Below are positions 8,465-17,977 of a stretch of DNA of 50,212 bases, in pieces. The stretch covers positions 1 through 50,212 of the forward strand of contig JAISFS010000237.1 in NCBI GenBank assembly GCA_031263485.1, given 5' to 3'. Numbering within the stretch: the first letter of the stretch is position 1; each line of letters begins with the position of its first letter. Source of the DNA: Deltaproteobacteria bacterium. Its GTDB lineage: Bacteria; Desulfobacterota; Desulfarculia; Adiutricales; Adiutricaceae. A program made the position numbers and the translations under genes. The notes beneath the pieces are model-generated. The model had not been told where the DNA came from, ran no database searches, and was given only the letters and a program-made list of their open reading frames with translations.

Positions 8465-9399
8465 AGGCCCAGCCTGGCATGGCGATACCGGAAGACGCCA
8501 GGGATATGCCGGAATATCGAACAGTTTATGAGCCTGATTCCCAACAGGTGTTGCTTACGGCTTCCGACAACCGGCCAATCGCGGCCCCGGTACTGAGGCT
8601 CGACGTGGCTAAATGGTAGCGCCGAGCCGCAGTGCGCCACGCCGAACACTCCGCCGGCAAACGCGTGCGGGACATGGGAGGTCTGGCCCGGAGTCACTAT
8701 ATTCGTGTTCGCGGGCGACCGTCCCTCGCAAACCGCTGGCAAGACCGAAGTGCCGCCTGAGATGTCCGGAATCGACTCGGGGAGTTCGGTGCAATATGCT
8801 TCAGGCCTCGGAGAATCGCGATGCCCGTAAGCCAGATAGACGTTGGCCCCATCGGGTCGTTCGGCGGGCCGCGCTCACGCGAAGTCGCCTGCCGGACGCC
8901 TCTTGCCCGGTGTCATGGGCGGGCATCCCCCATCGCCGGAGGAGAGGCCCGATAAGGTGCGCGTTTGGAGCCGCTAAAGGAATCTCTACGCTCGCCTGCG
9001 CATGAAGCCTCTGGCCCAGGCTATCATGCTCCATTTGTCCTGGGATGTCGGCGGCATTACTGAGGACTGCGGCGCGTGACGATTGAACGCCACCCCGTTA
9101 CCAATACTTTTTTACGAGAAGCTCGGGATCCTTATCTTGATCCTGGAAGATCATGAGCGAACGGCTTAACATTTCTGCGCGGAAAAATTAATCTGCAGCC
9201 GCAGCGAGGGGCTTGCGTCGGCTTCCGACATGACAAATGTTGCGATATATTTATGCCAATAAAATTTGTGGGTTAAAGCAGATAATGATTTTTTGCTGTT
9301 AGTTAAAAGATGGCAGATTTTCGAGGCACTTCAGCATGTTCTGTATCCACTGATGGCGCAGAGATCCAGCTATTTCCCTCCTTAAGAACACATATGGAA
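8465..9399. other. Decayed region between GT-C gene and unit B
   Basis: There is no intact gene. Bases 8540-8860 are a phosphotransferase relic. Bases 8900-9340 look like neutral sequence, becoming AT-richer near 9090-9330. Similarity to the start of unit C begins near 9390. Confidence 0.6.
8540..8860 (+). pseudogene. Decayed copy of the phosphotransferase C-terminal region
   Basis: Stretches such as GTGTTGCT-ACCGGCCA, TTCGTGTTCGCGGGCGACC, GCAAGACCGAAGTGCCGCC and GTAAGCCAGATAGACGTTGG follow the same order as in the LtaS-like genes (compare 12712-13020). They cover the region with the GDH metal site and the segment after it. Stops, small deletions and a His-to-Arg change at GDH show it cannot work. 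Confidence 0.85.
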
Positions 9400-9494
9400 C
9401 TGGCGTGACGTGTCGGAAGGCATGCGAAGGCACAATCCGGCCGCGATATCGGATTTCCGTGGACGCCCTTCCGGCATGTCAGGGAAAAAATTCC

Positions 9495-9523
9495 TTGACA
9501 TCGTACCCCGGCCTGACGATAAT
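9495..9523 (+). promoter_or_regulatory. P0-B, sigma-70-type promoter
   Basis: TTGACA-N17-GATAAT, with the same boxes and spacing as in A and C and an A-rich stretch just upstream. Confidence 0.65.
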
Positions 9524-9709
9524 CCGCCCATGGCAAGACAGCAATTCCGAGAGACGGCCCTTTTGGCGGGTTTTCGTGTGCCCAGCGGTTGTTGTTCTGC
9601 CCTGAGCAGCCCTTAGGCGCACCTGGCGGTCTTGGAGAGGTACTCCTCCGCTTCCCGCCCGTGTGGCGCCATGTACGGTTACGGTGACCAGTTGGCAACG
9701 CACCCCGTA

Positions 9710-9714
9710 GACAA
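9710..9714 (+). promoter_or_regulatory. Conserved GACAA half-site upstream of P1-B
   Basis: GACAA lies about 80 bp upstream of the -24 box and follows the conserved GTGACCAGTTGGCAACG block. Its matches in A and C sit at the same distance within one base. Confidence 0.4.
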
Positions 9715-9791
9715 TCCCACAATCATCGGTTTCCCTGCCCTTGACAGGGGGGAGGAGGATAGAGGCGCTTTGCGTTCCGACAGTGAGAGTG

Positions 9792-9975
<184 letters not shown>

Positions 9976-10105
9976 GGCGGCGGCGTTCGGGATCCGTATC
10001 CGGAAGCGCCTTGCTGCCCAAAAGGTCGGGCTGACAGTCCTGCGTTCCTGAATCCCTGCCCTGATTCAGACATACAGGAGCGCCGCGATAACCTCGCTCA
10101 GGCTG

Positions 10106-10121
10106 TTGCCGTAGCCGACAA
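10106..10121 (+). promoter_or_regulatory. Candidate activator dyad upstream of P2-B
   Basis: TTGCCG-TAGC-CGACAA has its centre about 92 bp upstream of the -24 box of P2-B. It is one of three equally spaced copies. Confidence 0.5.
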
Positions 10122-10204
10122 TCCTGAGTCATCCTCGGTTTCGTCCGTTTTCGCATTTCTCGCAATGAAGGGTTTTGACGCGTTGCGTCCTGAGCCTGAG
10201 GGAG

Positions 10205-10221
10205 TTGGCATGATTATTGCT
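10205..10221 (+). promoter_or_regulatory. P2-B, sigma-54 promoter
   Basis: TGGCAT (10206-10211), N5, TTGCT (10217-10221). It is preceded by the purine string GAGGGAG and merges into the CT tract. Confidence 0.8.
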
Positions 10222-10233
10222 CTCTCTCTCTCT
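10220..10233 (+). repeat. CT microsatellite, 7 units, module B2
   Basis: Seven CT units start in the -12 box and end at about the predicted start site (10232). Module A2 has 14 units and C2 has an interrupted tract of about 15. Confidence 0.9.
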
Positions 10234-10372
10234 ACTTGCATAGGGTCAAGAAGAGGAAACGAAAATAGCTCGTTAATCGCCTTCCGTCCCCTTTCCGCCG
10301 AAAGGGTCGGGAGTCATGTCGCCGTGCCTGCAGGTCCGTTTCGGGCCCTGAGGTACGGCGTTTTGTTTTTCT
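10232..10372 (+). ncRNA. Predicted small RNA B2, sigma-54 dependent
   Basis: After ACTTGCATAGGGTCAAG the RNA carries a perfect 7-bp hairpin CCCTTTC-CGCC-GAAAGGG (10289-10306) and ends at terminator T2-B. Predicted length is about 140 nt. It is closely similar to C2 and more distantly to A2. Confidence 0.55.
10320..10372 (+). terminator. T2-B
   Basis: CGCCGTGCCT on the left pairs with AGGTACGGCG on the right (one G-T pair), with a second paired segment near the TTT loop. TTTTGTTTTT follows. Confidence 0.75.
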
Positions 10373-10540
10373 TGGGCAGGACGGAGCAGGTGCTGGCCGA
10401 GGCCTGGGCATACGGATTTGCCATTCTCGTCTTCCGCGTCTCTCCGGCACTGCAGGCTCGAAACCGTGAGACGATGGTCACTGCCGTCTCCGCTCCCATG
10501 ACTGTCCTTATCCTCCTGAGGACAGGCCAGTTTAATTTTT

Positions 10541-10590
10541 GCCGTGCCGAAGGAAATAGCGATCGGTTCCTTCGGCACGGCATATTTTTT
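10541..10590 (+). terminator. T3-B, perfect 15-bp terminator before PAP2-B
   Basis: GCCGTGCCGAAGGAA and its exact complement enclose an 11-base loop and are followed by CATATTTTTT; TTTTT also precedes the stem. It ends about 50 bp before the PAP2-B start codon, so it should block read-through from the modules unless antiterminated. No promoter is obvious between T3-B and the gene. Confidence 0.85.
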
Positions 10591-10638
10591 CCGGCCGGTG
10601 CCGACGTGCGTTGCTACCTGCCATCAAGGCGATGAATC

Positions 10639-11211
10639 ATGATGAGAAAGGCCGTGATCGGTTTATTGGCCATGATCCTGCTCTCCTCGGCTCAGTTTGC
10701 CCTGGCCGGCTACCGGCACCGTCCCGACAACTCGGTAGAGAGGGCCGGTGACATAGGGGCTATCGCGATCCCAGCATCGGCGTTGGCGTATTCAATGATC
10801 ATCGGGGACATGCAGGGGGTCTGGCAGCTCACCGAATCATTCGCGAGCACGATGCTTGCGACCGAGATCCTCAAGAGGTCGGTACAGGCGGAACGCCCGT
10901 ATCCCATGCCGCGTGACAAGAAGTACTCCTTCCCGTCCGGTCATGCCGCCTCGGCGTTCGCGGGCGCAGCCTACTGGGAAAGGCGCTACGGCTGGAAGAT
11001 AGGCGTGCCGATGTACCTCGCGGCCACTTATGTGGGGTATTCACGCGTTTACGCCTACAAGCACCGCTGGGGAGACATCGTAGGCGGGGCGGTCATCGGC
11101 TATGGCTTCAACCTCCTGTTCACCAGCAGGTACACGAAAAATGACGGGGTCTCCGCGGCGCTTTCGCCCATGCCTGGAGGCGCGAGGTTCGACCTTCGAT
11201 GGCTGTTCTAG
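10639..11211 (+). CDS. PAP2-family phosphatase, copy B
   Basis: This 190-residue protein is closely similar along its whole length to the one at 1703-2275. It has a signal or anchor segment, KX6RP, a canonical PSGH at 99-102 and SRX5HX3D. All catalytic motifs are intact, so this is the more clearly active copy. An AAGG site lies upstream of ATG. It should act on a lipid phosphate or polyprenyl pyrophosphate at the periplasmic face. It is separated from the sigma-54 modules by terminator T3-B, unlike copy A, so the two copies are likely expressed differently. Confidence 0.87.
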   Translation: MMRKAVIGLLAMILLSSAQFALAGYRHRPDNSVERAGDIGAIAIPASALAYSMIIGDMQGVWQLTESFASTMLATEILKRSVQAERPYPMPRDKKYSFPSGHAASAFAGAAYWERRYGWKIGVPMYLAATYVGYSRVYAYKHRWGDIVGGAVIGYGFNLLFTSRYTKNDGVSAALSPMPGGARFDLRWLF

Positions 11212-11358
11212 CGGAGGCTCTCGGATTCCGTCGCGAGGCGGGATCCAGGCGCAGGGTGTCGCGGCGTTCCGGGGCCGGAAAGCTTCCGTTACGGCATCCG
11301 CCGTCTCAGGTTAGGCGCGGGGGGCGCGGACCGCAATCGCGTGAGGTACGGAGAACCT

Positions 11359-13509
11359 ATGATCCTGCTTTTTAAGGGGAGGACCGCCGGCTTCAGGGTT
11401 TGCTTCCTCGCTTATCTCGCGGCGTTCTTTCTCGCCGCGAACGCGGGCCTGAGGGCGGTTCTGGCGATCGCTTTCGGCGCCGAGCTTCCCCTTTCGGCGG
11501 GTTTGCCATTAGCTTTCGCGAAGGGGTTCGCGAACGACTGCGCGACCCTCCCTTTCGCCCTCCTGGCTCCCGCGACTCTTGTCTTCGTCGCGCCGGAAAA
11601 GCTTATCAGGAGTCTTGCCGGGAAATTTATCGCGATTATCGCCGTCTTCGCGTTCGCGGCATTTTTCGCCTTCGATGCCGTTGCCGAGTTCTACTTCTGG
11701 GAGGAGTTCGGGTGCCGGTTCAACTTCATCGCGGTCGACTACCTCGTCTACACCACCGAACTGACGCGCAACGCCGTCGAATCGTACCCGCTCTGGAGGC
11801 TCCTCGCCGCGGTCTTCCTTGTTGCCTTGGCCTTCACGGCTATTGCGTGGAGACGGCTTTCCGGACGGTTGCCGTCCGAAGCGGCGGGCTGGTCCATCGG
11901 GGCGGGAGGCGGCCCGCCCCGACGCCTGGCAACACGCCTGTCGGCCTTGGGGGCGTTTTACTTCGCCTGTGCGCTTTTGTTCTTATTTTTCGTGCCTTTG
12001 GGCGGCGATCGCAACAGGTACTGGAACGAGTACGCGAAAAACGGACTCTGGGAACTATTTTCGGCGTATCTGAACAACCAGCTGGACTATCGGGTTTTTT
12101 ACCTGACGATGAGCCGGGGGGAGGCGTTCGCCCTCATGCGCAGCGAGATCCGGGACGCGGGCGGGGGCTTTCTGGCAGCAGGGGCGGACAGCCTCGTCCG
12201 CATCGCGGGGACCGATGGGCACACCATAAGGGCAGACGGTCTCGCGGCGAGGCCCAACGTGGTCATAGTGCTTATGGAGAGCATGGGGAGTTCCTGGCTC
12301 GGGGAGCTCACGCCCGGATTGAACGAGCTCGCGGAAAGCGGGCTGTCGTTCGAAAGGATGATGTCCACCGGGACTCGCACGGTCCGGGGAATCGAGGCGG
12401 TGATGCTGAGCGTCCCCCCGACGCCCGGAAACTCCATCGTGCGGAGACCGGACAACGGCGCCCTTTTCAGCCTGGGGACCATATTCCGCCGCAAGGGCTA
12501 CGACATGGACTTCATTTACGGGGGGCTGGGATATTTCGACAACATGAACGCCTTCTTCGAGTCGAACGGCTACGGGGTCACGGACAAGCTGGGATTTTCC
12601 AGGGAGAACCGGACATTCTCCAACGCATGGGGGCAATGCGACGAGGACCTGTACTCGGAAAGCCTGAGGCTCGCGGACCGGAGCTTCCTCGCTGGGCGCC
12701 CCTTCCACCAGGTGTTGCTCACCACATCCAACCACAGGCCCTTCACGTTCCCGGAAGGGAGGATCGGCAAGGCTCAGGGGTCGCGCGGATCTGCGGTGCG
12801 CTACGCCGACTACGCCGTTGCTAAATACGTGCGGGACGCCAGGGACCGGGCATGGTTCGAGGACACGGTATTCGTATTCGTGGGCGACCATCCTTCATCC
12901 ATCGCGGGCAAGACCGAGGTGCCGCCCGACGCCTACGGGATCATCGCGGTGATGTACGGGCCGAGATTCTTCGAGCCCCGGAGGATCTCCACGCTCGTTA
13001 GCCAGATAGACGTCGGCCCCACGCTCCTGGCGGCCTTGGGCTGGAGTTACCGCTCCCAGTTTTTCGGATCGGACGCGCTCAGGCTATCTCCGGAACAAGG
13101 GAGGGCGTGGATTTCCACCTACCAGCTCCTTGGGTTCAGGACAGAGAGGAGTCTGGCAGTCTTAAAACCGGACAGGACCGCCGAAGTGACAAGGATAGGC
13201 GGGTCTGCGGCGAATCGGTCGGCGTCCGCCGGGCAGGAAGGCGAGGAGTCTCAGGCGGGGGCTTCTGCTTCAAAGGATCCTCCGATCGTCAAGGTACCGG
13301 ACGAGGCTGACTATTGGGAAACCGAGTCCGAATTGCGGGAGGACGGGTCACTGGTGGCCAGGGCGGTCGCGTCCTACCAGTGCGCTTACGATCTTTTCGC
13401 GGAAAAGCTGATGAAGGAGGGCGCCGTCGACGCGCACGTGCCCGGCTCGTTGCGCCTCCGTAACTGGGACGGCGATCCCGAAACGCGTGCCGATGATAGA
13501 AGGCAATGA
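11359..13509 (+). CDS. LtaS/OpgB-like phosphoglycerol (or phosphoethanolamine) transferase, copy B
   Basis: The 716-residue protein has the same layout as copy A: about five N-terminal helices, VVIVLMES, STGTRT and GDHPSS metal and catalytic motifs, and an Ala/Ser/Glu-rich linker before the conserved tail SLVARAVASYQCAYDLFAEK. I chose the ATG at 11359 because CGGAGA stands in the same place as in copy A; an in-frame GTG is 18 bases upstream. Both copies are intact, but the linker (about residues 610-680) differs in length and content between them. It probably decorates a surface glycan or lipid together with the PAP2 enzyme encoded just upstream. Confidence 0.83.
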   Translation: MILLFKGRTAGFRVCFLAYLAAFFLAANAGLRAVLAIAFGAELPLSAGLPLAFAKGFANDCATLPFALLAPATLVFVAPEKLIRSLAGKFIAIIAVFAFAAFFAFDAVAEFYFWEEFGCRFNFIAVDYLVYTTELTRNAVESYPLWRLLAAVFLVALAFTAIAWRRLSGRLPSEAAGWSIGAGGGPPRRLATRLSALGAFYFACALLFLFFVPLGGDRNRYWNEYAKNGLWELFSAYLNNQLDYRVFYLTMSRGEAFALMRSEIRDAGGGFLAAGADSLVRIAGTDGHTIRADGLAARPNVVIVLMESMGSSWLGELTPGLNELAESGLSFERMMSTGTRTVRGIEAVMLSVPPTPGNSIVRRPDNGALFSLGTIFRRKGYDMDFIYGGLGYFDNMNAFFESNGYGVTDKLGFSRENRTFSNAWGQCDEDLYSESLRLADRSFLAGRPFHQVLLTTSNHRPFTFPEGRIGKAQGSRGSAVRYADYAVAKYVRDARDRAWFEDTVFVFVGDHPSSIAGKTEVPPDAYGIIAVMYGPRFFEPRRISTLVSQIDVGPTLLAALGWSYRSQFFGSDALRLSPEQGRAWISTYQLLGFRTERSLAVLKPDRTAEVTRIGGSAANRSASAGQEGEESQAGASASKDPPIVKVPDEADYWETESELREDGSLVARAVASYQCAYDLFAEKLMKEGAVDAHVPGSLRLRNWDGDPETRADDRRQ

Positions 13510-13900
13510 TGCGGCAGGCGGCGAGCCGGTCGCACCAAACCTTCTGAAAGTGGGAAGCCATCTCTTGATCGGTTATTCGGCAAATCGCGGCAATGGCTTC
13601 TCGTCCGCGTGTCCGGAAGCGGTTCCGGAATCTTCCCCTTCGGTCCAACGTAACGTCTTCCGTGCGGATGGACGCTGTCAGTGGCCAATGCCGTAGGCCG
13701 GGTGGGGAATACGCCTGGCTGTGGCGCGTGGTCCTTGGCGGCCAGGCGGTATGGAAACAATAGTCAAGGGGGTGAGATAAGCCCTCAAACGCCGAAGGGC
13801 AGGCGTTCAAGACCGGGCTTACCCTCATGCCTCCTGGAGTCGGCACCCGAGTCCCCGGAGATAGACTTTTGAGATACCAACGGCTGCTTCTGACCAGGGA
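13510..13900 (+). other. Intergenic with unit end and GT2 relic
   Basis: Bases 13510-13680 match the sequence after copy A of the phosphotransferase. Bases 13795-13872 are a GT2-GtrA relic. No intact gene is seen. Confidence 0.6.
13795..13872 (+). pseudogene. Relic of the GT2-GtrA gene
   Basis: GGGCAGGCGTTCAAGACCGGGC, then CTCCTGGAGTCGGCACCCG and AGTCCCCGGAGATAG, follow the same order as 5237-5310 of the intact gene, which encode GQALKTGLNLYLLESAPESPGI. The reading frame is broken. A GT2-GtrA gene probably once followed copy B as one follows copy A. Confidence 0.8.
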
Positions 13901-14007
13901 CATGAAGATGGAACAGGCGTGCCGTGTCGGAAGGCATGCGGAGGCACTATCCGCCCGCGAGATCGGATTGCCGGGGACGGTCTCTGGCATGGGCGGAAAA
14001 AAATGCC

Positions 14008-14036
14008 TTGACATCGTTCCCCGGCCTGACGATAAT
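14008..14036 (+). promoter_or_regulatory. P0-C, sigma-70-type promoter
   Basis: TTGACA-N17-GATAAT, the third copy of this promoter at the same relative place. Confidence 0.65.
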
Positions 14037-14217
14037 TCGCCCATGGCAAGACAGCAATTCCGGAAGACGGCCCTTTTGGCGGGTTTTCGTGTGTCCTGAG
14101 GATGTTGTCCTGCCCTCAGCATCCCTTCGGTGCGCCTTGCGTCCCTGGAGGGAGACTCCATCCGCTTTCCGCCTGTATAGCGCTATGTTCGGTGACCAGT
14201 TGGCAACGCACCCCGCA

Positions 14218-14222
14218 GACAA
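14218..14222 (+). promoter_or_regulatory. Conserved GACAA half-site upstream of P1-C
   Basis: GACAA lies about 80 bp upstream of the -24 box and follows the GTGACCAGTTGGCAACG block. Confidence 0.4.
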
Positions 14223-14299
14223 TCCCGCAATCATCGGTTTCCCTGCCCTTGACAGGGGGGAGGAGGGTAGAGGCGCTTTGCGTACCGATAGTGAGAGTG

Positions 14300-14489
<190 letters not shown>

Positions 14490-14619
14490 GACGGCGGCGT
14501 TCGGGACCTGTGCCCTGAAGCGCCTTGTTGCCCAAAAGGTCGGGTTGGCAGTCCTGCGTTCCTGAAGCCTTGCCCTGATTCAGGCATGCCGGAGCGCTGC
14601 GATGGCGGCGCTCCGGTCG

Positions 14620-14635
14620 TTGCCGCAGTCGACAA
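14620..14635 (+). promoter_or_regulatory. Candidate activator dyad upstream of P2-C
   Basis: TTGCCG-CAGT-CGACAA has its centre about 92 bp upstream of the -24 box of P2-C. The N4 spacer differs from that of B while both arms are identical. Confidence 0.5.
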
Positions 14636-14718
14636 ACCAGAGTCACCTGCGTTTCCGACCGTTTTCGCTTTTCTCGCATTGAAGGGTTTAGGCGCATCGC
14701 GTCACAAGTCTGAGGGAG

Positions 14719-14735
14719 TTGGCATGATTATTGCT
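14719..14735 (+). promoter_or_regulatory. P2-C, sigma-54 promoter
   Basis: TGGCAT (14720-14725), N5, TTGCT (14731-14735), preceded by GAGGGAG. Confidence 0.8.
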
Positions 14736-14764
14736 CTCTCTCTCTCTCTCACTCTCTCTCTCTC
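14734..14764 (+). repeat. CT microsatellite with one A interruption, module C2
   Basis: About eight CT units, an A at 14751, then about six and a half more. The interruption would be expected to slow slippage compared with the pure tracts. Confidence 0.9.
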
Positions 14765-14901
14765 GACTTGCATAGGGTCAAGTAGAGGTCACGAAAAAAC
14801 TCCGTTAATCGCCTTCCGTCCCCTTTCCGCCGAAAGGGCCGGGAGTCATGTCGCCGTGCCTGTGGGTCCGTTTGGTGCCCTGGGGTACGGCGTTTTGTTT
14901 T
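14746..14901 (+). ncRNA. Predicted small RNA C2, sigma-54 dependent
   Basis: It is the counterpart of B2: CT tract, GACTTGCATAGGGTCAAG, a perfect CCCTTTC-CGCC-GAAAGGG hairpin (14821-14838), and terminator T2-C. Predicted length is about 155 nt. Confidence 0.55.
14852..14901 (+). terminator. T2-C
   Basis: CGCCGTGCC pairs with GGGTACGGCG (one G-T pair), with an inner paired segment around a T-rich loop. TTTTGTTTT follows. Confidence 0.75.
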
Positions 14902-15071
14902 CCTTGTGCCGGGTGGACCGGGCGTGTCATGAGGTTGCGGCATGCGGATGTGCCCATCTCGCCTTCCGAGTCTGTCCGGCATTGCCGATCCGAAACCGTG
15001 AGACGACTGTCACTGCCGTCTCCGATCCCAAGATTGGCCTTATCATCCTGAGGACAGTCCAGGGAATTTTT

Positions 15072-15120
15072 GCCGTGCCGAAGGAACAGGCGACCGGTTC
15101 CTTCGGCACGGCTTTATTTT
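15072..15120 (+). terminator. T3-C, perfect 16-bp terminator
   Basis: GCCGTGCCGAAGGAAC and its exact complement enclose a 9-base loop and are followed by TTTATTTT. It is even stronger than T3-B although no PAP2 gene follows. Confidence 0.85.
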
Positions 15121-15151
15121 CCGGACGGTGTCGACGTGCGCCGCTACCGGC

Positions 15152-15639
15152 CCTCAAGAGGAAGCCTGCCCGGTAAGGGTTTATGGCGAATCATCGCCCC
15201 GGTTTGGTGACTCCTCTTCCGGAAGCGGTTCTGAAATCCGTATGACCGTTCGATGCCTAGACGTCCGCCAGGCATCTTGAAGTGCTCCCAGCTGTCTTTC
15301 CGCTGTCCGGGACTACGGATTACGCGGGTACGCGCCTTCACGGCGGGTCGCGTCATGTCGGCTGGCCATGTTGCGCAGCGGCGGTTGGCCTGCTCCAGGT
15401 TGTCAGGGCCTTGCGTGCGCCCAGCTTCTGGCGGTCTGCAGGAGCCGGTTACGGCAACGGCTTGACGGCGGCCGGTTCACTTTGTCGTTTCCTGTTTCTC
15501 CTGAATTACCAGTGAGGCATGCGGCGGCGGTCTGGGTAAGTTCGACCTGGAGTCGAAGGCTCCACTTCGATTTCGATACCCCATTTTCGGGGCACCGCGG
15601 CGGCTTTTATTCAGGGCATCGTGGCGCCTCAAAGGAGAT
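15152..15639. other. Intergenic after unit C
   Basis: Apart from a short echo of the unit ends near 15180-15240 (TTCCGGAAGCGGTTC), I see no recognisable feature. Confidence 0.4.
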
Positions 15640-15648
15640 ATGACACCA

Positions 15649-16128
15649 ATGAGGCATATCATGATTTCTCGCCAGAAGCTCGTCCCCGCCCCTTATCCCT
15701 TCCGGGCTCACGGGATCATTTTTGGCTCTGAGGCGAACCTTGACTTGGGCATTGCCGCTCCGCCTTGTCATCCTGACTCAGGTAGCGGTCCGTTTGAACC
15801 TATCCGTCCTTTTAACCCCGTAATTTATCCCCGACTTTACCCACGCCTCCCCGTTCGGCCAAATTTCAGCGAATCCCTGCGGTTCCAGACAGAACCCCGC
15901 CAAGGGCACCTTCCCGATTTTTGCGTCCCAACGGCAGTAGCTCTCCCGAAGAGCAACTGGGGTTCCGCCGAAACTATCTCCGCCGGCCTCACCCTTTCTC
16001 CGGAACCGGCTGCAGGTCCTGCTCTTAACCTTGCCGAGCATGGGATTTATCCGGCGCGGACTGACTGCGGCGCAGAAACCGGACGCGGCTTGCCCGAGAT
16101 GGCCGGCGGTCCGGGAGGTCTCCTATGA
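15649..16128 (+). CDS. Doubtful Pro-rich ORF before the methyltransferase
   Basis: The frame gives about 159 residues and overlaps the next start codon by an ATGA. AAAGGAG lies 11 bases before this ATG (an earlier ATG at 15640 is too close to it). The product has no recognisable domain, is rich in Pro, and codon use is less GC-biased at third positions than in neighbouring genes. It may be a decayed or chance frame. Confidence 0.2.
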   Translation: MRHIMISRQKLVPAPYPFRAHGIIFGSEANLDLGIAAPPCHPDSGSGPFEPIRPFNPVIYPRLYPRLPVRPNFSESLRFQTEPRQGHLPDFCVPTAVALPKSNWGSAETISAGLTLSPEPAAGPALNLAEHGIYPARTDCGAETGRGLPEMAGGPGGLL

Positions 16129-16976
16129 ATTGGGCAGGTGCTCTGGCAGGCCTGAAAAGGAGGCTCTCCCCGTTGCGCTGGCCCATAGGCGTTGTCCCTG
16201 AGATGGCGGCAGAAGCGGGGCGTCACGGGAATATCTCCGCCAGGGCCGCTTCCAGGGCCTATCCCTTGCGGATGGTCAGGTACTGGATGACGCGCGAGAT
16301 TATGGAAGATGAGCTCTCTCGGCTTTCCGAGATAAAGGTAGGCGGCGCGGTCGTGGTCGAGCTGGGATGCAGCCGAGGGCAGGTGAGACGTTCTGTGGGG
16401 GAGCTCCCCGGGCTGATGGACTGGGTGGGGCTCGACATCGAGGAATCAGCCGGACTGGAGGCCATGGCCTCCGGCATCACTCGCTTTATCGGGGCCGACT
16501 TCGACTCGCCTTTCCCGCTTGACGACGGGCTTGCGGACATGGCCGTCTTTATCCACGTACTGGAACACCTGCCGAGACCGGGATTCACGCTGGGGGAGAT
16601 AGCCAGGATCCTGAAGCCAGGCGGGCTCCTGATAGCCGGCAGTCCCGTTGCGCCCTGGCCAATCTCGTCTATCAAGGATCTGTTCTTAAAACGGAGGCTC
16701 GCGGCAGGGGGAATCCCCCGCAGGGGGCACATCCAAGCCTTTAGCCCAGGGCGGTGGAGGCGCCTTCTGAAGGGAGCGGGGCTTGTCCCGGAGTTCGCGA
16801 GCGGTGCGTTTTTCCTCAGGCGTTCAGGATGCCTGCTGGAGGACAGTCCCGTCTGGTTCAGGTTGAATTTGGCCTGGGGGGCCCTCTTCCCGTCATTAGG
16901 AGGCGAATTATATCTGACGGCCAGAAAGCCGATCAGCGAGACGCCCTCCGCATGTCCGGGCAAGCACGTCCCATGA
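16125..16976 (+). CDS. Class I SAM-dependent methyltransferase
   Basis: The 283-residue protein carries a Rossmann-type methyltransferase domain: VVVELGCSRGQ (SAM-binding motif I, about 75-85), WVGLDIEES (motif II), ADMAVFIHVLEHLPRP (motif post-II/III) and ILKPGGLLIAG (motif IV). It resembles Methyltransf_11 proteins found in surface polysaccharide clusters. GGGAGG stands eight bases upstream of the ATG. The nearby glycan-modification genes make a sugar or lipid carrier substrate plausible, but the substrate is not readable from sequence. Confidence 0.75.
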   Translation: MNWAGALAGLKRRLSPLRWPIGVVPEMAAEAGRHGNISARAASRAYPLRMVRYWMTREIMEDELSRLSEIKVGGAVVVELGCSRGQVRRSVGELPGLMDWVGLDIEESAGLEAMASGITRFIGADFDSPFPLDDGLADMAVFIHVLEHLPRPGFTLGEIARILKPGGLLIAGSPVAPWPISSIKDLFLKRRLAAGGIPRRGHIQAFSPGRWRRLLKGAGLVPEFASGAFFLRRSGCLLEDSPVWFRLNLAWGALFPSLGGELYLTARKPISETPSACPGKHVP

Positions 16977-17094
16977 ACTGTGCGACGACACACGTCCCAT
17001 GCACTGACACTGCGGCATTAGCTACAATTGTTTCTTATTGTTGATTTTTGTTTTGCATGTGATGGACTTTTCTTCAAATATCCTCCAACTTTAA

Positions 17095-17110
17095 TGGCAC
17101 GGTTTATGCT
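17095..17110 (+). promoter_or_regulatory. Sigma-54-like promoter for the gene at 17178
   Basis: TGGCAC, five bases, then ATGCT match the -24/-12 consensus except for one base of TTGCT. It lies in an AT-rich gap and predicts a start near 17121 and a leader of about 57 nt. No CT tract follows it. Confidence 0.6.
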
Positions 17111-17177
17111 AAATTCTCCTGCGGCCGGTAAGCCCGGCAGAAGCTTCCCCGCAGGGGGAGGAATAGGGGGGATTGAC

Positions 17178-17732
17178 GTGTCCATCAACTCCATTCTCTA
17201 CACGCAGGGTTTCATACAGCGCGAGCCGGCACTCCTGAACGTAGGGACCAAACAGAACAACTACGAGTCCCTGGAATCCTACCTGATCCAAGACCAGGAG
17301 CTTTCCACCTATAGCGGCTCCAAGGCGACCGACACCGTTGATCTGGCGCTCGACAGGGTCTCCTCCAAGGTCATCACCGAGATAGCCGGGCTTACGGCCG
17401 AGACCATCCGCGAACACCCGGAGTTCAAGGACGATTACGTGCTCGCGATCATCGACGCCGAGGACGGCACGCGCGAGGCCAGGATATACAGCCGAGAGGA
17501 CATAGTGGCATCCAGCGGCGGCACAGACGCCGAGAAGGAGGCCCTGAGGCAGTCCCTCGCCAAGAATCCGCTCGCGGTGTTCACCTCCGCCGAGGGGCTC
17601 CCCGGGTCGTCCGAAGGCGAGGCCGCGCAGAAGCTCTCCAAGAAGGTCAACGAGTTCCTCGCCACCAACGGGAAGCTCCTCGACATGCTGGACAACTACG
17701 GCTTCAACCCATTCGAGGCCCTGAAGGTCTAA
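17178..17732 (+). CDS. Unknown 184-residue protein
   Basis: I place the start at the GTG at 17178, after GGGGAGGAATAGGGGGG; the frame is open back to 17028 but the upstream part looks non-coding. The product starts SINSILYTQGF, is acidic and Ser/Glu-rich, and has no signal peptide or membrane segment. Helical stretches are likely in the second half (AEKEALRQSLAKNP and AAQKLSKKVNEFL). I do not recognise a family. A sigma-54-like promoter upstream and a terminator downstream make it a single-gene unit. Confidence 0.6.
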   Translation: MSINSILYTQGFIQREPALLNVGTKQNNYESLESYLIQDQELSTYSGSKATDTVDLALDRVSSKVITEIAGLTAETIREHPEFKDDYVLAIIDAEDGTREARIYSREDIVASSGGTDAEKEALRQSLAKNPLAVFTSAEGLPGSSEGEAAQKLSKKVNEFLATNGKLLDMLDNYGFNPFEALKV

Positions 17733-17945
17733 CCCTTCCGGCAGGGCGCACTCGCGGCGCCAACGTTTTGAAGAATTTCCTCCGGGACCCGTCTGCGGGC
17801 CCCGGACCAGGCGGGTCCAGGACTTAAGGCCCCGCAGGCCGGAATGCCGGATATTGTATTTCGGCCAGTTCGTCGTCCGTTCGTTTCGATTCGTTCCTCC
17901 TAAGGTTCCTTGCCTTTTTTCTTCCCTTTTTTTCCCAAGAGATTA

Positions 17946-17977
17946 CCCCCTCGGCCCGCAAGGTCCGGGGGGGTTTT
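17946..17977 (+). terminator. Terminator after the unknown gene
   Basis: CCCCCTCGG pairs with CCGGGGGGG (one G-T pair) around a 10-base loop, followed by TTTTAATTT. It stands 210 bp after the stop codon, so a long 3' tail is implied. Confidence 0.6.
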
